Shown in pieces: positions 35,422 through 45,219 of a DNA stretch of 64,000 nucleotides (positions are counted from its first letter, which is position 1; each line of letters begins with the position of its first letter). Made by a program: the position numbers and the translations under genes. The notes under the pieces are model-generated. The model was not told where the DNA came from and did no database searches. It saw only the letters and a program-made list of their open reading frames with translations. The DNA is from Rossellomorea orangium (GTDB taxonomy: Bacteria > Bacillota > Bacilli > Bacillales > Bacillaceae_B), in the NCBI RefSeq assembly GCF_019334305.1, contig NZ_JAHWGH010000018.1, positions 320,009 through 384,008 of the forward strand. The letters are read 5' to 3'.

Positions 35422-35457
35422 AAAAAAGGTGACCCGCCGATCGGCAGGTCACCTTTT
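35422..35457 (-). terminator. Terminator after ileS
   Basis: On the minus strand AAAAGGTGACCTGCC-GATC-GGCGGGTCACCTTTTTT forms a long stem with a T tract immediately after the ileS stop codon. Confidence 0.92.
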
Positions 35458-35459
35458 CA

Positions 35460-38231
35460 TTACGCCAGGTGAGAATAGCTTTCTTTCACAACAGACGCAC
35501 AGCGTGTGCATAGGGTTGGATGATCTTTATCCTCGCCAACTGTTGGAGTCACAATCCAGCAGCGATCACATGTTTCACCATCAGCTTTTTCGACAACGAT
35601 ATTGTTTTCACCAAGACTTAAGGCATGCTCAGGGGCTTCATTTACCGCTCCACCTATTTCAAAGGCAGATACGATAAATAATTGCTTTAAGTCTTCTTTG
35701 ATGGAATGTAGTAAGCCTTTCGTTTCATCATTCACGAAAAGAGTCACTTTAGCCGTCAACGATTTCCCGATAATCTTCTGGTTACGTGCTTCCTCAAGAG
35801 CCTTTAGTACATCATCTCTCAATTCAAGGAATGCATTCCATTTTTTCTTCAATTCATCAGCATTGGCGAATGTTTGCACTTCAGGCATATCCGTCAGTTG
35901 CACGCTTTCTCCCTCTGCTCCCGGTATATATGCCCAAATCTCATCTGCTGTATGAGAAAGGATTGGCGACATCAGTTTTGTCAGGGACACAAGACATTCA
36001 TATAAGACAGTCTGAATCGCACGACGCTCGTCATGATTTTCTGACTCGATATAAAGAACATCCTTGGCAAAATCCAAGTAGAATGAACTTAAATCCAATG
36101 TACAGAAATTATTCACTGCATGATAGATGCTCGCAAATTCATACTTATCGTATGAGTTTTTCACATTTTTCACGAGGTCATTCAGCTTTACAAGCATGAA
36201 TTGATCGACTTCTCTTAGCTGATCGAACGATACAGCATTGGATTTAGGATCAAAGTCAGAAAGATTCCCCAATAAGAAACGGAAGGTATTACGGATCTTT
36301 CGGTAAACTTCAGCTACCTGCTTTAGAATAGGATCTGATACGCGTACATCCGCTTGATAATCAACAGATGCGACCCAGAGGCGCAGAATGTCGGCACCGA
36401 GCTGTTTCATGACTTTCTCAGGAACCATGACATTGCCCAGTGACTTACTCATTTTCCTTCCGTCACCATCCAGGGCGAATCCATGACTCAATACGCCTTT
36501 ATATGGAGCTTTTCCAGAAACGGCTACACTCGTCGTTAAAGATGAGTTGAACCACCCGCGATATTGGTCAGAGCCTTCTAAATAAAGATCTGCCGGACGT
36601 TGTAGATCCTCTCGTTCCTCAAGGACTGCCTGATGCGAAGAACCTGAGTCAAACCAGACATCCATGATATCCTGTTCTTTTGTGAACGTCCCATTCGGGC
36701 TTCCTTCATGAGTGAATCCTTCAGGTAGAAGGTCTTTCGCTTCTTTCTCAAACCAAATATTCGACCCGTGTTCACGGAAGAGCTTAGACACATGATCAAT
36801 CGTTTCATCTGTAATGATTTCCTGACCATTTTCAGCATAGAATACCGGTATTGGCACACCCCATGCACGTTGACGGGAAATACACCAGTCCCCACGATCT
36901 CTGACCATATTGTAGAGGCGTGTTTCTCCCCATGCCGGAACCCATTTCGTTTCATTTACCGCTTCTAATAACTCTTTACGGAATTTATCGATAGATGCAA
37001 ACCACTGAGCGGTCGCTCTGAAAATAACCGGCTTCTTCGTACGCCAATCATGTGGATAGGAGTGAGTAATGAAGTTTAACTTGAGTAACGCACCCACTTC
37101 CTGAAGCTTATCAGTAATCGGCTTATTGGCTTTGTCATAGAATAACCCTTCAAAGCCAGGAGCTTCCGATGTCATAACCCCTTTATCGTCTACAGGACAT
37201 AACACTTCAAGGCCATATTTTTTCCCTACAAGGAAATCATCCTCACCATGCCCTGGAGCTGTATGAACACAACCTGTACCAGAATCAGTCGTAACATGCT
37301 CTCCAAGGACGACAAGTGACTCTCGCTCGTAAAGCGGGTGTTTTGCAACGATACGCTCAAGCTCAGCACCAATTACCTTCTTGGATACAGAATAGTCTTC
37401 CCACTCAAGATTCTTTGCTACTTCTTCAAGTAAATCTTCAGCTACTACATAGCTGTTTCCCTTCACATTGACAACGACATAGCTAAGATCAGCATGAACT
37501 GCGATTCCAAGATTGGCAGGAATCGTCCAAGGAGTTGTCGTCCAGATGACGAGCTGGGTTCCTTCCTCCAGGACACCCTTTCCATCTGTAACGGCAAATC
37601 CAACATAAATGGATGGGGAACGCTTATCCTGATATTCGATCTCTGCTTCAGCAAGTGCTGATTCACTTGATGGTGACCAATAGACTGGCTTTTTCCCTTT
37701 ATAGATGTATCCTTTTTTCGCCATATCACCGAACACTTTGATCTGCTGGGCTTCATATTCAGGCTTCAGTGTAATGTAAGGATTATCCCAATCGCCTCGT
37801 ACGCCTAATTGTTTGAATTGCTTACGTTGATTATCCACCTGCTCATATGCATATTCCTCACATAATTTACGGAATTCTGCGATCGTCATTTCTTTGCGTT
37901 TTACGCCTTTATTTGTTAAGGCCTGCTCGATCGGCAACCCATGGGTATCCCAACCCGGAACATACGGTGCGTGAAATCCACTCATGGATTTATATCGCAC
38001 GATGAAGTCCTTGAGGACCTTATTCAACGCATGACCCATATGAATATTACCATTCGCATATGGAGGTCCGTCATGAAGGATGAATAAAGGACGATCACTT
38101 GTTCTTTCCTGAACCTGTTGGTAAATGTTCATTTCTTCCCATTTCTTCTGTGTATCCGGCTCGCGTTTCGGTAAATTCCCTCTCATCGGGAATTCCGTTT
38201 TTGGCATTAATAAAGTATCTTTATATTCCAT
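35460..38231 (-). CDS. ileS: Isoleucyl-tRNA synthetase
   Basis: The 923-residue class-I synthetase charges tRNA-Ile. HMGH at residues 64-67 (HIGH motif) and KMSKS near 595 ([11 protein letters not shown]) form the active site, an editing domain lies between them, and the C-terminus ends in a zinc ribbon CDRCW ... CTRC. The length and zinc tail are of the bacterial type-1 enzyme (mupirocin-sensitive class by family, not tested). Expression is controlled by the T-box leader upstream. Confidence 0.98.
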   Translation of the reverse strand: MEYKDTLLMPKTEFPMRGNLPKREPDTQKKWEEMNIYQQVQERTSDRPLFILHDGPPYANGNIHMGHALNKVLKDFIVRYKSMSGFHAPYVPGWDTHGLPIEQALTNKGVKRKEMTIAEFRKLCEEYAYEQVDNQRKQFKQLGVRGDWDNPYITLKPEYEAQQIKVFGDMAKKGYIYKGKKPVYWSPSSESALAEAEIEYQDKRSPSIYVGFAVTDGKGVLEEGTQLVIWTTTPWTIPANLGIAVHADLSYVVVNVKGNSYVVAEDLLEEVAKNLEWEDYSVSKKVIGAELERIVAKHPLYERESLVVLGEHVTTDSGTGCVHTAPGHGEDDFLVGKKYGLEVLCPVDDKGVMTSEAPGFEGLFYDKANKPITDKLQEVGALLKLNFITHSYPHDWRTKKPVIFRATAQWFASIDKFRKELLEAVNETKWVPAWGETRLYNMVRDRGDWCISRQRAWGVPIPVFYAENGQEIITDETIDHVSKLFREHGSNIWFEKEAKDLLPEGFTHEGSPNGTFTKEQDIMDVWFDSGSSHQAVLEEREDLQRPADLYLEGSDQYRGWFNSSLTTSVAVSGKAPYKGVLSHGFALDGDGRKMSKSLGNVMVPEKVMKQLGADILRLWVASVDYQADVRVSDPILKQVAEVYRKIRNTFRFLLGNLSDFDPKSNAVSFDQLREVDQFMLVKLNDLVKNVKNSYDKYEFASIYHAVNNFCTLDLSSFYLDFAKDVLYIESENHDERRAIQTVLYECLVSLTKLMSPILSHTADEIWAYIPGAEGESVQLTDMPEVQTFANADELKKKWNAFLELRDDVLKALEEARNQKIIGKSLTAKVTLFVNDETKGLLHSIKEDLKQLFIVSAFEIGGAVNEAPEHALSLGENNIVVEKADGETCDRCWIVTPTVGEDKDHPTLCTRCASVVKESYSHLA

Positions 38232-38327
38232 GAAACTCTTCCTCCTAAATCGTTAATCTTTATTGCCATCATTTCTAAATCCTTCGCGTCTTAATCAGAA
38301 CAGGTGTACTTTACTCATTTATATTAA

Positions 38328-38603
38328 AATAAAAAAAGCTTTCTCATCCCTGATAAAGGGACGAGAAAGCTTTCCCGCGGTACCACCCTCATAAAGATCG
38401 TAAATGATCTTCACTTGTTAAGATTCGTAACGTGAATAAATCGCTAGTCATTACTCTTCTATCCGAATTTCATGAGTAGGGCTCGAGGGTGATATTCCGC
38501 TCTCTTTTCCTTGTCGGGCTCACACCGTCCCCGACTCGCTAGAAAGGATGTATTTAAAAGAACGTACTGTCCCTGTCTTAACCTATGACAATTAAGAATG
38601 TGT
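38328..38603 (-). promoter_or_regulatory. T-box riboswitch leader of ileS (isoleucine)
   Basis: On the minus strand the T-box sequence AGGGTGGTACCGCGGGAAAG (about 38370-38390) is followed by a terminator AAAGCTTTCTCGTCCC / GGGATGAGAAAGCTTTTTTT (38332-38369). Upstream, Stem I contains GGAATATCACCC with the AUC isoleucine specifier codon. Uncharged tRNA-Ile is known to stabilise the antiterminator in this class. This covers most of the 404 bases between divIVA and ileS. Confidence 0.95.
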
Positions 38604-38609
38604 TGTTCA

Positions 38610-38639
38610 ATTATATGAAAATATTGCGCTTTTCGTCAA
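38610..38639 (-). promoter_or_regulatory. Promoter of ileS
   Basis: On the minus strand TTGACG (38634-38639) and a perfect TATAAT (38610-38615) are 18 bases apart. The -35 overlaps the divIVA stop codon, and the T-box leader begins a few bases downstream. Confidence 0.85.
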
Positions 38640-39151
38640 GACAATGTCTCTTCTTCTTTTAATGTTTTTAAATCCGTAGCATCCAGATCAAATTCCATCA
38701 ATTGATCCCAATCATTTGTATCTAGGAGATCAAGCTGTGCTTCGATAAGCATTTTGAATCGGGTCCTGAACACTTTTGACTGTTTTTTGAGCTCCTCAAT
38801 CTCAATGGCAATCTTACGGGCCTTTGACAATGATTCGTTCACGATTCGATCAGCATTCTTCTCTGCTTCTTTAATGATGAGCTTTGACTCTTTCATTGCA
38901 TTTCTCTTGACTTCTTCCCCTGCTTCTTGAGCAATGACGATTGATTTGTTCAACGTTTCCTCAATGTTGGTAAAATGACCTAAACGTTCATTCAATGAGT
39001 TTAAACGTTCTTCCGTTTCTTTCTTCTCACGGATCAGAATTTCATAATCTTTAATAATTTGATCTAAAAATTCATTAACCTCATCCTCATCATAACCACG
39101 AAAGCCACGACTAAATTCTTTATTATGTATGTCTAATGGCGTTAAAGGCAT
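38636..39151 (-). CDS. divIVA: Cell division initiation protein DivIVA
   Basis: The 171-residue coiled-coil protein starts MPLTPLDIHNKEFSRGFRGYDEDEVNEFLDQ (first part shown), the conserved lipid-binding N-domain whose Phe17/Arg18-type loop is in SRGFRGY. Two coiled-coil stretches follow. DivIVA gathers at negatively curved membranes of the septum and poles, placing Min proteins and anchoring the chromosome in sporulation. GGAGGTGGCTCCC precedes this ATG. Confidence 0.96.
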   Translation of the reverse strand: MPLTPLDIHNKEFSRGFRGYDEDEVNEFLDQIIKDYEILIREKKETEERLNSLNERLGHFTNIEETLNKSIVIAQEAGEEVKRNAMKESKLIIKEAEKNADRIVNESLSKARKIAIEIEELKKQSKVFRTRFKMLIEAQLDLLDTNDWDQLMEFDLDATDLKTLKEEETLS

Positions 39152-39240
39152 GGGAGCCACCTCCAGTACTTGGTGAATTACATATTTATTATAACTAAAA
39201 TTTCGACAGTATGTGGGGGAATTCCTTTATTTTTCTGAAA

Positions 39241-40011
39241 TTATTTCAGTATTCCAACAGAAATTCGCCATTTATCCCGTTTTGTTCTTCCTTCTAAGGA
39301 CAGTAACTTACTTCTTCCGTATCCTCTTGCGGATAGTACATCTGAAGCTTCAACTTCGAAAGATGGATTTTCAACGGTTTTCCAATTCACTTTCACATGA
39401 CCGCTCTTAATCAATGTTTGAGCCTTTTGACGTGAATCATTGTAAATTGCAGCGAGTACGACATCAAGCCTTAATGAACTGACAGTCGTTGTTTTGTCCT
39501 GCCACTCTTGTTGACTCTCCATTTTTTCATGCAATGGTATTTCCTTTAAAGATGCCTTGGCTTTTCCAATTTGAGTGAGTTCCATGCGAACGTAATCTGA
39601 GATTTCATCTGCAAGCAACAAATGGATGGCCTCTTCACCGGTCACAATATCCCCGAATTTATCCCGTTTTAATCCAAGAGACATAAGGGTCCCTAATACC
39701 TGCCTATGTTCTATTGTAACAAACTTCGATGGATACTGTATTTCAAATACCTTTATACCAAAATCTTCTTCCTGCGGCTGAAAATAGGAGGGATATATTA
39801 ATGCTCGTTTCCGTTCCGTATCTTCCGGAAAGAAAGAAAGCCGGATTTCATCGTTGTTTCCTATAATCGACTCGACAATATGCTGCTGTCTTGGATCCAA
39901 AAAGTCCGTCCGTTTCGGTGCATATTGGTGTTCTACAGAATCCTTCCACTCTAAGACAGCATCTACAAACTCTTTCTCATCAGGTCTAAAGTGTTGATAA
40001 ATTGAAGACAT
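39241..40011 (-). CDS. ylmH: S4-domain RNA-binding protein YlmH (RqcP)
   Basis: The 256-residue protein has an N-terminal YlmH-specific domain and a C-terminal S4 domain (RLDVVLAAIYNDSRQKAQTLIKSGHVKVN). In B. subtilis RqcP/YlmH binds the 50S P-site region and works with RqcH to add alanine tails to stalled peptides. It stands between ylmG and divIVA in the usual order. Confidence 0.93.
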   Translation of the reverse strand: MSSIYQHFRPDEKEFVDAVLEWKDSVEHQYAPKRTDFLDPRQQHIVESIIGNNDEIRLSFFPEDTERKRALIYPSYFQPQEEDFGIKVFEIQYPSKFVTIEHRQVLGTLMSLGLKRDKFGDIVTGEEAIHLLLADEISDYVRMELTQIGKAKASLKEIPLHEKMESQQEWQDKTTTVSSLRLDVVLAAIYNDSRQKAQTLIKSGHVKVNWKTVENPSFEVEASDVLSARGYGRSKLLSLEGRTKRDKWRISVGILK

Positions 40012-40039
40012 GAGTTCATCCCCTCCTTGTTTTACCCAA

Positions 40040-40080
40040 AATAAAAGGACTGAAACGGATTGACCGGTTTCAGTCCTTTA
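40040..40080 (-). terminator. Terminator between ylmG and ylmH
   Basis: On the minus strand AAAGGACTGAAACCG-gtcaat-CCGTTTCAGTCCTTT is followed by TATTTT. It may limit readthrough from the sepF-ylmG group. Confidence 0.88.
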
Positions 40081-40096
40081 TGGGTTACAGCTCCAA

Positions 40097-40360
40097 TTAA
40101 ATAAGCCATCTAAATAATTGCGTTAAACCTGATTGCGCCAGGTTTAATACAATGAATGCCACAATTGGTGAAATATCAATCATCCCGATCGATGGAACAA
40201 TCCGTCTGAATGGTTCCAGGTACGGTTCACAGATTCTAGCAAGGAATTGCCCAATCGCTGTCTCTCTTGCATTCGGGAACCAGGACATTAAAATATATAT
40301 GATCAACGCCCATGAGTAAATTTGAATTAAATTAATTAAAATTTGATAAACCCACAACAT
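40097..40360 (-). CDS. ylmG: YggT family membrane protein YlmG
   Basis: The 87-residue protein has two transmembrane segments ([17 protein letters not shown] and [20 protein letters not shown]) separated by a conserved loop [16 protein letters not shown], the YggT signature. Its job is unclear; relatives are linked to division and to membrane protein placement, consistent with its location beside sepF. The start ATG is 8 bases after the sepF stop. Confidence 0.9.
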   Translation of the reverse strand: MLWVYQILINLIQIYSWALIIYILMSWFPNARETAIGQFLARICEPYLEPFRRIVPSIGMIDISPIVAFIVLNLAQSGLTQLFRWLI

Positions 40361-40368
40361 AATTTACA

Positions 40369-40812
40369 TTACCACCTCGAATCTGATAGGTCTTCCTCTT
40401 TCAAGAACTCAGAAATATTACCGCTTACTTCTACATTGTCTGGTGTGCACAGAAAAATATTATCGCCTACACGCTGAATGTCGCCTCCGATGGCATAAAC
40501 TGTGCCACTGAGAAAATCGACGATCCGCTTTGCCTGATCATGTTGTATCCGCTGAAGATTAACGAGTACAGACCTGCGATTCTTCAGATGGTCTGCTATT
40601 TCCTGGGCCTCCGCATAAACTCTTGGTTCAACAAGAATCATTTTTGAAGATTTCTGTACACTTTGAAGGCTCACAACATTTTGTTTTGAATTAGACAGCT
40701 GCGACTTCATAGGCTTTTTCTCCTCGTATTCTTCTTCGTACTTTTCTTCTTCATATTCATATTCATCTTCATCCAGCAAAAAGAATGTCTTGAACTTTGA
40801 CTTAATACCCAT
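40369..40812 (-). CDS. sepF: Cell division protein SepF
   Basis: The 147-residue protein has an N-terminal membrane-binding amphipathic helix ([13 protein letters not shown]), an acidic Glu/Tyr-rich linker and the C-terminal SepF domain ([37 protein letters not shown]). SepF forms rings that bundle FtsZ and anchor it to the membrane. The linker, with repeated [11 protein letters not shown], is unusually acidic. Confidence 0.95.
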   Translation of the reverse strand: MGIKSKFKTFFLLDEDEYEYEEEKYEEEYEEKKPMKSQLSNSKQNVVSLQSVQKSSKMILVEPRVYAEAQEIADHLKNRRSVLVNLQRIQHDQAKRIVDFLSGTVYAIGGDIQRVGDNIFLCTPDNVEVSGNISEFLKEEDLSDSRW

Positions 40813-40828
40813 TTTTATTCATCCCCTC

Positions 40829-41503
40829 TCAGTCATTTCCAACTAATGCAGTTCCAATACGAATAAACGTGGCACCTTCTTCGATTGCAATCCTGTAATC
40901 ATTGCTCATCCCCATGGATAATTCTGTACAAGGGGCGTAAGGAAGCTTCAGTGATTGCACGTCATCTTGAATTGTCTTCAGCTGCCTGAAACAAGAGCGC
41001 AAAAATGCTTCATCATCTGTATGTGGAGCCATCGTCATTAATCCTACCACTTTAATATTGGAATAGTTTTTTAAACTATCAATAAATCCCTTTACTTCAT
41101 GGGGTGGAATACCATGTTTGGAGCCTTCTCCGGATACATTCACTTGAACGAAACAAGAGACAGGCTTTTCAGCCCTTTTATGAATTTCTTTCGCCAATGA
41201 CAAACGATCCAGGGAATGTATGTATGACACTTTATCAATGATGTTTTTGACTTTCCTTGATTGCAGGGAACCGATGAAATGCCAATAGGGCTTGTCCGAA
41301 AGTGCTTCCCACTTGGAGCTCAGTCCATCATCGCGATTTTCCCCTAAGTGGAGGATACCTGCTTCGACCGCCTCTTCTGCCCGTTCAATCGATACGTATT
41401 TGGTGACTGCGACAATTGTTATGTCTTCTGAGGTTCTTCCGCTTCGTTCACAGGCACTTTGAATATGTCCCTTGATAGCCTTAAGATTTTCTGTTACCTT
41501 CAT
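40829..41503 (-). CDS. ylmE: YggS-family pyridoxal phosphate homeostasis protein YlmE
   Basis: The 224-residue PLP-binding barrel protein has the lysine site [22 protein letters not shown] and [20 protein letters not shown] at the phosphate-binding end. The YggS/PLPBP family maintains free pyridoxal phosphate and amino acid balance without known enzymatic turnover. AGGAGAAATAGA marks the start MKVTENLKA, two bases after the pgeF stop. Confidence 0.94.
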   Translation of the reverse strand: MKVTENLKAIKGHIQSACERSGRTSEDITIVAVTKYVSIERAEEAVEAGILHLGENRDDGLSSKWEALSDKPYWHFIGSLQSRKVKNIIDKVSYIHSLDRLSLAKEIHKRAEKPVSCFVQVNVSGEGSKHGIPPHEVKGFIDSLKNYSNIKVVGLMTMAPHTDDEAFLRSCFRQLKTIQDDVQSLKLPYAPCTELSMGMSNDYRIAIEEGATFIRIGTALVGND

Positions 41504-41504
41504 T

Positions 41505-42326
41505 CTATTTCTCCTTCCAGCCAATAAAACTCATTATTCTCCCCGTTTTACCACCATCTCTACGATAAGAGAAAAATTCTTCGTGACAGGACGAACAAAA
41601 ACTGGAAGTACGGATTTGATCAGGATTTAACCCGCCATGAATCAAGAGCTTTTGATTAAGCTTTTTAAGGTCGAGGTTATACTGTCCCTCTTCCTTTAAA
41701 TTATAGGGTAAGTTGTTTTCATCTTCTAGTGTTTTTTTCACTTTATCGATTACATAATCGTCCACTACGTAGCAATCACTGCATATCGAGGGACCAATCA
41801 CGACCTCCAATGAAGAAATGGAGGACCCTTTCTTGACGAATTCATTGACCATTTTCGGACCAATACCAAGAACCGTCCCTTTCCATCCTGCATGAGCCAA
41901 TCCGACCATCCCTGTTTCCCTGTCCAGGAAATAAAGGGGAACACAGTCTGCATAACACATGGTTAACAGAATATCCCTTTCCCCTGTCAAGAATCCGTCG
42001 GTATCTTTAATGCTGCTCTTATAATCTGTTGCACCTTGCCCCGCGTCCTTTAAGCATGGAGAATAAATGTTGTTCCCATGTGTTTGTTCCGCCACTACCC
42101 AGCTAAAGAGAGGCATATCAAGATCTGTTGCCAGCCGTTGGCGATTGTGAATGACAGATGTTTCCTCATCACCTACATGAAGCCCCATATTCAATGTATC
42201 GAATGGTTCGGAACTTACCCCGCCTCTTCTTGTGGTAATACCTGCAATTAGTTTTGGGTTTCCTTCCGTCCATTCACCGATGGAGTAATAAGCTTCTGAT
42301 TCATATACAAAAGGCTCTTTCAACAC
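41505..42326 (-). CDS. pgeF: Peptidoglycan editing factor PgeF (YlmD, multi-copper polyphenol oxidoreductase fold)
   Basis: The 273-residue protein has the YfiH/laccase-domain motifs [26 protein letters not shown] and [13 protein letters not shown] with the His/Cys metal site, and a final [19 protein letters not shown]. Homologues correct wrongly incorporated residues in muropeptides (E. coli YfiH) or act on purine nucleosides; the Bacillus role is inferred. It lies next to ylmE. Confidence 0.9.
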   Translation of the reverse strand: MLKEPFVYESEAYYSIGEWTEGNPKLIAGITTRRGGVSSEPFDTLNMGLHVGDEETSVIHNRQRLATDLDMPLFSWVVAEQTHGNNIYSPCLKDAGQGATDYKSSIKDTDGFLTGERDILLTMCYADCVPLYFLDRETGMVGLAHAGWKGTVLGIGPKMVNEFVKKGSSISSLEVVIGPSICSDCYVVDDYVIDKVKKTLEDENNLPYNLKEEGQYNLDLKKLNQKLLIHGGLNPDQIRTSSFCSSCHEEFFSYRRDGGKTGRIMSFIGWKEK

Positions 42327-42377
42327 GTTGAATCTCCTTCTTTTTTAATTAAGTGTACCATAGTCTTTGAAGATTCG

Positions 42378-42665
42378 TCATGTTTCGGGGGATTGTTTCG
42401 GTTCCTGTAGTTGTCCTTGAATATAGTGGCTGTCTTTGTATCTGACCAGTATCACATCTTCGCCGATTTTCACAATACTGCTCCAGGGGATCACAATATC
42501 TTCATCCTTGCCAAAAAAGCCTAATAGTTTCCCACCGCTGCCAATTACAATAGCCTCGATCCTTCCTGTATCCAGGTTGATTTCAATATCTCCAATATTC
42601 CCTAACTTCCGCCCGTCTGAAATGCTCACCACATCTTTTACCTGAAACTCAGATATACGTACCAT
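42378..42665 (-). CDS. ylmC: PRC-barrel protein YlmC/YmxH
   Basis: The 95-residue protein is a PRC-barrel (DVVSISDGRKLGNIGDIEINLDTGRIEAI, first part) of the YlmC/YmxH sporulation-associated family, followed by a short C-terminal tail. Function is unknown. It lies after the sigG terminator and before the ylmD-ylmE-sepF run, as in B. subtilis. Confidence 0.88.
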   Translation of the reverse strand: MVRISEFQVKDVVSISDGRKLGNIGDIEINLDTGRIEAIVIGSGGKLLGFFGKDEDIVIPWSSIVKIGEDVILVRYKDSHYIQGQLQEPKQSPET

Positions 42666-42772
42666 CTTTCTTCACCCTCTTTTCAAGTTGATCCATATGG
42701 GTTGATAATGGTGAAAAGGCATTAAGACACCATTCCACCTATTTATATTAGTTATTTATAGTGTATGCAGCA

Positions 42773-42816
42773 AAAAGAAAGGCAGACCTTCCCGAAGGAT
42801 ATCTGCCTTTCTTTTC
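42773..42816 (-). terminator. Terminator after sigG
   Basis: On the minus strand AAGAAAGGCAGA and TCTGCCTTTCTT pair, followed by TTTT. It is about 130 bases past the sigG stop because an R1 repeat is inserted between; it is symmetrical enough to act both ways. Confidence 0.85.
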
Positions 42817-42821
42817 TATTC

Positions 42822-42940
42822 TCCAGCTCCAGGGATTAGAGGCTCGAGGTCACAATGAAAATTCCCCATAAGGCAAAGAGCGCCTTTTGGGGATTTTTCA
42901 TTGTGCTTGTCGGGGCTGAACGAGCCGCCTCCGCTTTTCT
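42822..42940 (-). repeat. Foldback intergenic repeat, family R1, copy C
   Basis: Read on the minus strand this starts GAAAAGCGGAGGCGGCTCG and ends CTCGAGCCTC...GGAGCTGG, closely matching the copy at 2076-2195, with inner stem AAAATCCCC / GGGGAATTTT. It ends 4 bases from the sigG stop codon and is inside the sigG 3' untranslated region. Confidence 0.75.
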
Positions 42941-42944
42941 TATT

Positions 42945-43721
42945 TCATTGAATATTTTTGTTCATTTGTTTGATTGCTGCTTTTTCGAGTCTTGATACTT
43001 GGGCTTGTGAGATGCCGATTTCGTCTGCGACTTCCATTTGGGTTTTTCCTTGGAAGAAGCGTTTGCTGATGATGAGTTTTTCACGATCATTTAAACGTCT
43101 CATCCCTTCTTGAAGGGCAATTTCTTCAATCCAGTGAAAATCACGGTTCTTTTCATCGCTTAATTGATCCATTACAAAGATAGGGTCTCCACCATCATTG
43201 TAGATCGGTTCGAACAGTGAAACAGGATCTTGAATGGCATCGAGTGCAAAGACGATCTCCTCGTGTGATACATCCAACACTTTTGCAATTTCTTCTGCAG
43301 TCGGTTCCCTGGATGTCTCCCCCATTAATTTCTCTCTTACTTGTAGAGCCTTGTACGCAATATCTCGTAGTGAACGGGACACTCTTATTGGATTATTGTC
43401 CCTCAAATACCGACGGATTTCACCAATAATCATTGGAACCGCGTATGTAGAGAATCGGACGTTTTGACCTAAATCAAAATTATCGATGGACTTCATCAAT
43501 CCAATGCACCCTACTTGAAATAAATCATCAACATATTCACCACGGTTATTAAAGCGTTGAATTACACTTAAGACGAGGCGCAGATTACCATTGACCAGTT
43601 TTTCACGTGCGGAGATGTCCCCCGCCTGCATTTCTTTAAAAAGTATTCTCATTTCATCATTTTTGAGTACTGGCAATTTGGATGTATCCACACCACAAAT
43701 CTCGACTTTATTACGTGTCAT
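42945..43721 (-). CDS. sigG: RNA polymerase sporulation sigma factor SigG
   Basis: The 258-residue forespore sigma factor has region 2 (DLFQVGCIGLMKSIDNFD, RFSTYAVPMIIGEIRRYLRD), region 3 and region 4 with the HTH EVADEIGISQAQVSRLEK. It directs late forespore genes after engulfment. The start MTRNKVEICGVDTSKLPVLK has GGAGGGGAAAGA before it; the longer frame lacks support. A sigma-F-like promoter stands just upstream. Confidence 0.96.
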   Translation of the reverse strand: MTRNKVEICGVDTSKLPVLKNDEMRILFKEMQAGDISAREKLVNGNLRLVLSVIQRFNNRGEYVDDLFQVGCIGLMKSIDNFDLGQNVRFSTYAVPMIIGEIRRYLRDNNPIRVSRSLRDIAYKALQVREKLMGETSREPTAEEIAKVLDVSHEEIVFALDAIQDPVSLFEPIYNDGGDPIFVMDQLSDEKNRDFHWIEEIALQEGMRRLNDREKLIISKRFFQGKTQMEVADEIGISQAQVSRLEKAAIKQMNKNIQ

Positions 43722-43758
43722 TCTTTCCCCTCCTTGTAGGAGCTGCTGTACAAAATTC

Positions 43759-43786
43759 AGTATTTCCTTGAAGAGGAAAAATATGC
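43759..43786 (-). promoter_or_regulatory. Candidate sigma-F promoter of sigG
   Basis: On the minus strand GCATA (43782-43786) and GGAAATACT (43759-43767, fitting GGnnAnAnT) are 14 bases apart by my count, about 40 bases upstream of the sigG ATG. In B. subtilis sigG is known to be transcribed by sigma-F. Confidence 0.5.
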
Positions 43787-43900
43787 ATTTCAATCTGACA
43801 AGCTGTGGTCGACATATTCCGAATCCCTTCTGCCATCTGGTTAAATGAGTGGTAAATTTTTTTGGCTGTTTTCGTAAACATTGTTGCTTTTGGATGTGGC

Positions 43901-44040
43901 GAGTGGCGGTTGATTTCCGCTACAGGTGCTCGCTTTCCGCGGGGCGTGAGTTGAGCCTCCTCGGGCTTTGCCCTGTGGGGTCTCAACTTTCACGCTATTC
44001 CCGCAGGAGTCGAGCACCTTCCGGAACAATCAACTATCCA
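43901..44040 (+). repeat. Large palindromic repeat, family R2, copy 1
   Basis: Ends form inverted repeats (GGTTGATTTCCG and AGGTGCTCG pairing with CGAGCACCT and CGGAACAATCAAC), with an inner stem GCGTGAGTTGAG / CTCAACTTTCACGC and a small loop hairpin GGGCTTTGCCC. The whole element can fold into one long stem. It has the GAGCCTCCTC ... GGGGTCTCA features of a repeat common in Bacillaceae genomes. Confidence 0.75.
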
Positions 44041-44117
44041 GAAGAAGTGTTTAACAAACACAAAGGAAATGTAGAGATTGCTCCGTTTAAAAAGAATAAA
44101 GGACTATAAAATAATAA

Positions 44118-44150
44118 AGCCACTGCAATGCATGAGATAGCAGTGGCATA
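44118..44150 (-). other. Hairpin between the two R2 repeats
   Basis: GCCACTGC and GCAGTGGC form a perfect 8-bp stem; on the minus strand it is followed by TTTATTATTTTA, so it could be a weak terminator. Nothing else is recognisable in 44041-44194. Confidence 0.5.
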
Positions 44151-44194
44151 ATGGTCACAAACCATTTTGCTCTGTCAGCAACTTACTACGTAAA

Positions 44195-44315
44195 AGGGTG
44201 AAGGCAACTTGCGTAGACTCCTACGGAAAACGGGCGTGCTGAGACCCCGGAAGCGGTTTTTGCTGAGGAGGCTCGGCCGAACGTCCGTGGAAAGCGGGAC
44301 TGTTCCCTTCACCCT
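44195..44315 (-). repeat. Large palindromic repeat, family R2, copy 2 (inverted)
   Basis: Ends AGGGTGAAGG and CCTTCACCCT are inverted repeats. Read on the minus strand it shares CGCTTTCC, GAGCCTCCTC, GGGGTCTCA and GTAGGAGTC with copy 1, so the two copies are in opposite orientation, 150 bases apart. Confidence 0.7.
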
Positions 44316-44403
44316 CCTGCACCAGATCTTAAATGGAAGAGCAACGTATGCGGTTAGCAACAATCTTTGCGAAAGCAGCCATTTTTTTAAGAATCAATGG
44401 AAC

Positions 44404-44441
44404 AAGAAAAGCCGAACTTTTCCATGGAAAAGTTCGGCTTT
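44404..44441 (-). terminator. Terminator after sigE
   Basis: On the minus strand a 13-bp stem AGCCGAACTTTTCC-ATGG-AAAAGTTCGGCT is followed by TTTCTTGTT, a few bases beyond the sigE stop. It separates sigE from sigG. Confidence 0.9.
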
Positions 44442-44446
44442 AAACG

Positions 44447-45166
44447 TTAAACCATTTTATTAAATTCTTTCTTTAAGCGCTTAATGATTCTTTTTTCTAA
44501 GCGGGATATATAGGATTGCGAAATACCGAGCATATCCGCAACGTCTTTCTGGGTTTTTTCTTCTTCTCCCATCAAGCCGAAACGAAGCTCCATGATTTGT
44601 TTTTCCCGTTCCGAAAGCTGATGAAGGGCATTGAAAAGCAACTTTTTATCAACGGTAGCTTCAAGGTCTTTGGTGATGATATCCTCATCCGTACCAAGTA
44701 CATCGGATAATAGTAATTCATTTCCATCCCAGTCGATATTAAGGGGTTCATCAAATGAAACTTCAGACCTTATCTTATTGTTCCGTCTTAAATACATCAG
44801 AATCTCATTCTCGATGCATCTTGATGCATAAGTCGCCAACTTGATTTTTTTCTCTGGATTAAAGGTATTCACCGCTTTTATGAGGCCGATAGTACCGATA
44901 CTGATCAGGTCCTCAATGTTTATCCCGGTATTCTCAAATTTCCGGGCAATATAAACGACTAATCTTAAGTTTCGTTCAATTAATAATGATCTTGCTGCCT
45001 TATCTCCATTGGGCAATTTATTGAGTAGTACCTCTTCCTCTTCTTTCGACAATGGAGGAGGAAGCGCTTCGCTACCACCTATGTAGTAAATTTCATCTGT
45101 TTTCAGTCCAAGTTTGATTAACAGTTTGTACCAGTAGTATAAAAATTTGAATTTGAATTTTTTCAT
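44447..45166 (-). CDS. sigE: RNA polymerase sporulation sigma factor SigE (pro-form)
   Basis: The 239-residue mother-cell sigma factor has an N-terminal pro-sequence ([20 protein letters not shown], basic amphipathic) of about 27 residues that is cut off by SpoIIGA, followed by region 2 ([35 protein letters not shown]) and region 4 HTH ([19 protein letters not shown]). The start follows GAAGGGGGAGC. It begins within 60 bases of the spoIIGA stop, in one operon. Confidence 0.97.
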   Translation of the reverse strand: MKKFKFKFLYYWYKLLIKLGLKTDEIYYIGGSEALPPPLSKEEEEVLLNKLPNGDKAARSLLIERNLRLVVYIARKFENTGINIEDLISIGTIGLIKAVNTFNPEKKIKLATYASRCIENEILMYLRRNNKIRSEVSFDEPLNIDWDGNELLLSDVLGTDEDIITKDLEATVDKKLLFNALHQLSEREKQIMELRFGLMGEEEKTQKDVADMLGISQSYISRLEKRIIKRLKKEFNKMV

Positions 45167-45219
45167 TGTTGCTCCCCCTTCTATTTCTTTAAATTGTGAG
45201 TATAGTAGTAATAATTGAA

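Noticed and set aside
43849-44109. 86-codon plus-strand frame between sigE and sigG
   Set aside because: It is the translation of an R2 palindrome; overlapping minus-strand frames of the same kind also exist.
44339-44403. Possible remnant gene downstream of sigE
   Set aside because: The stretch is too short and no protein similarity can be seen in any frame.
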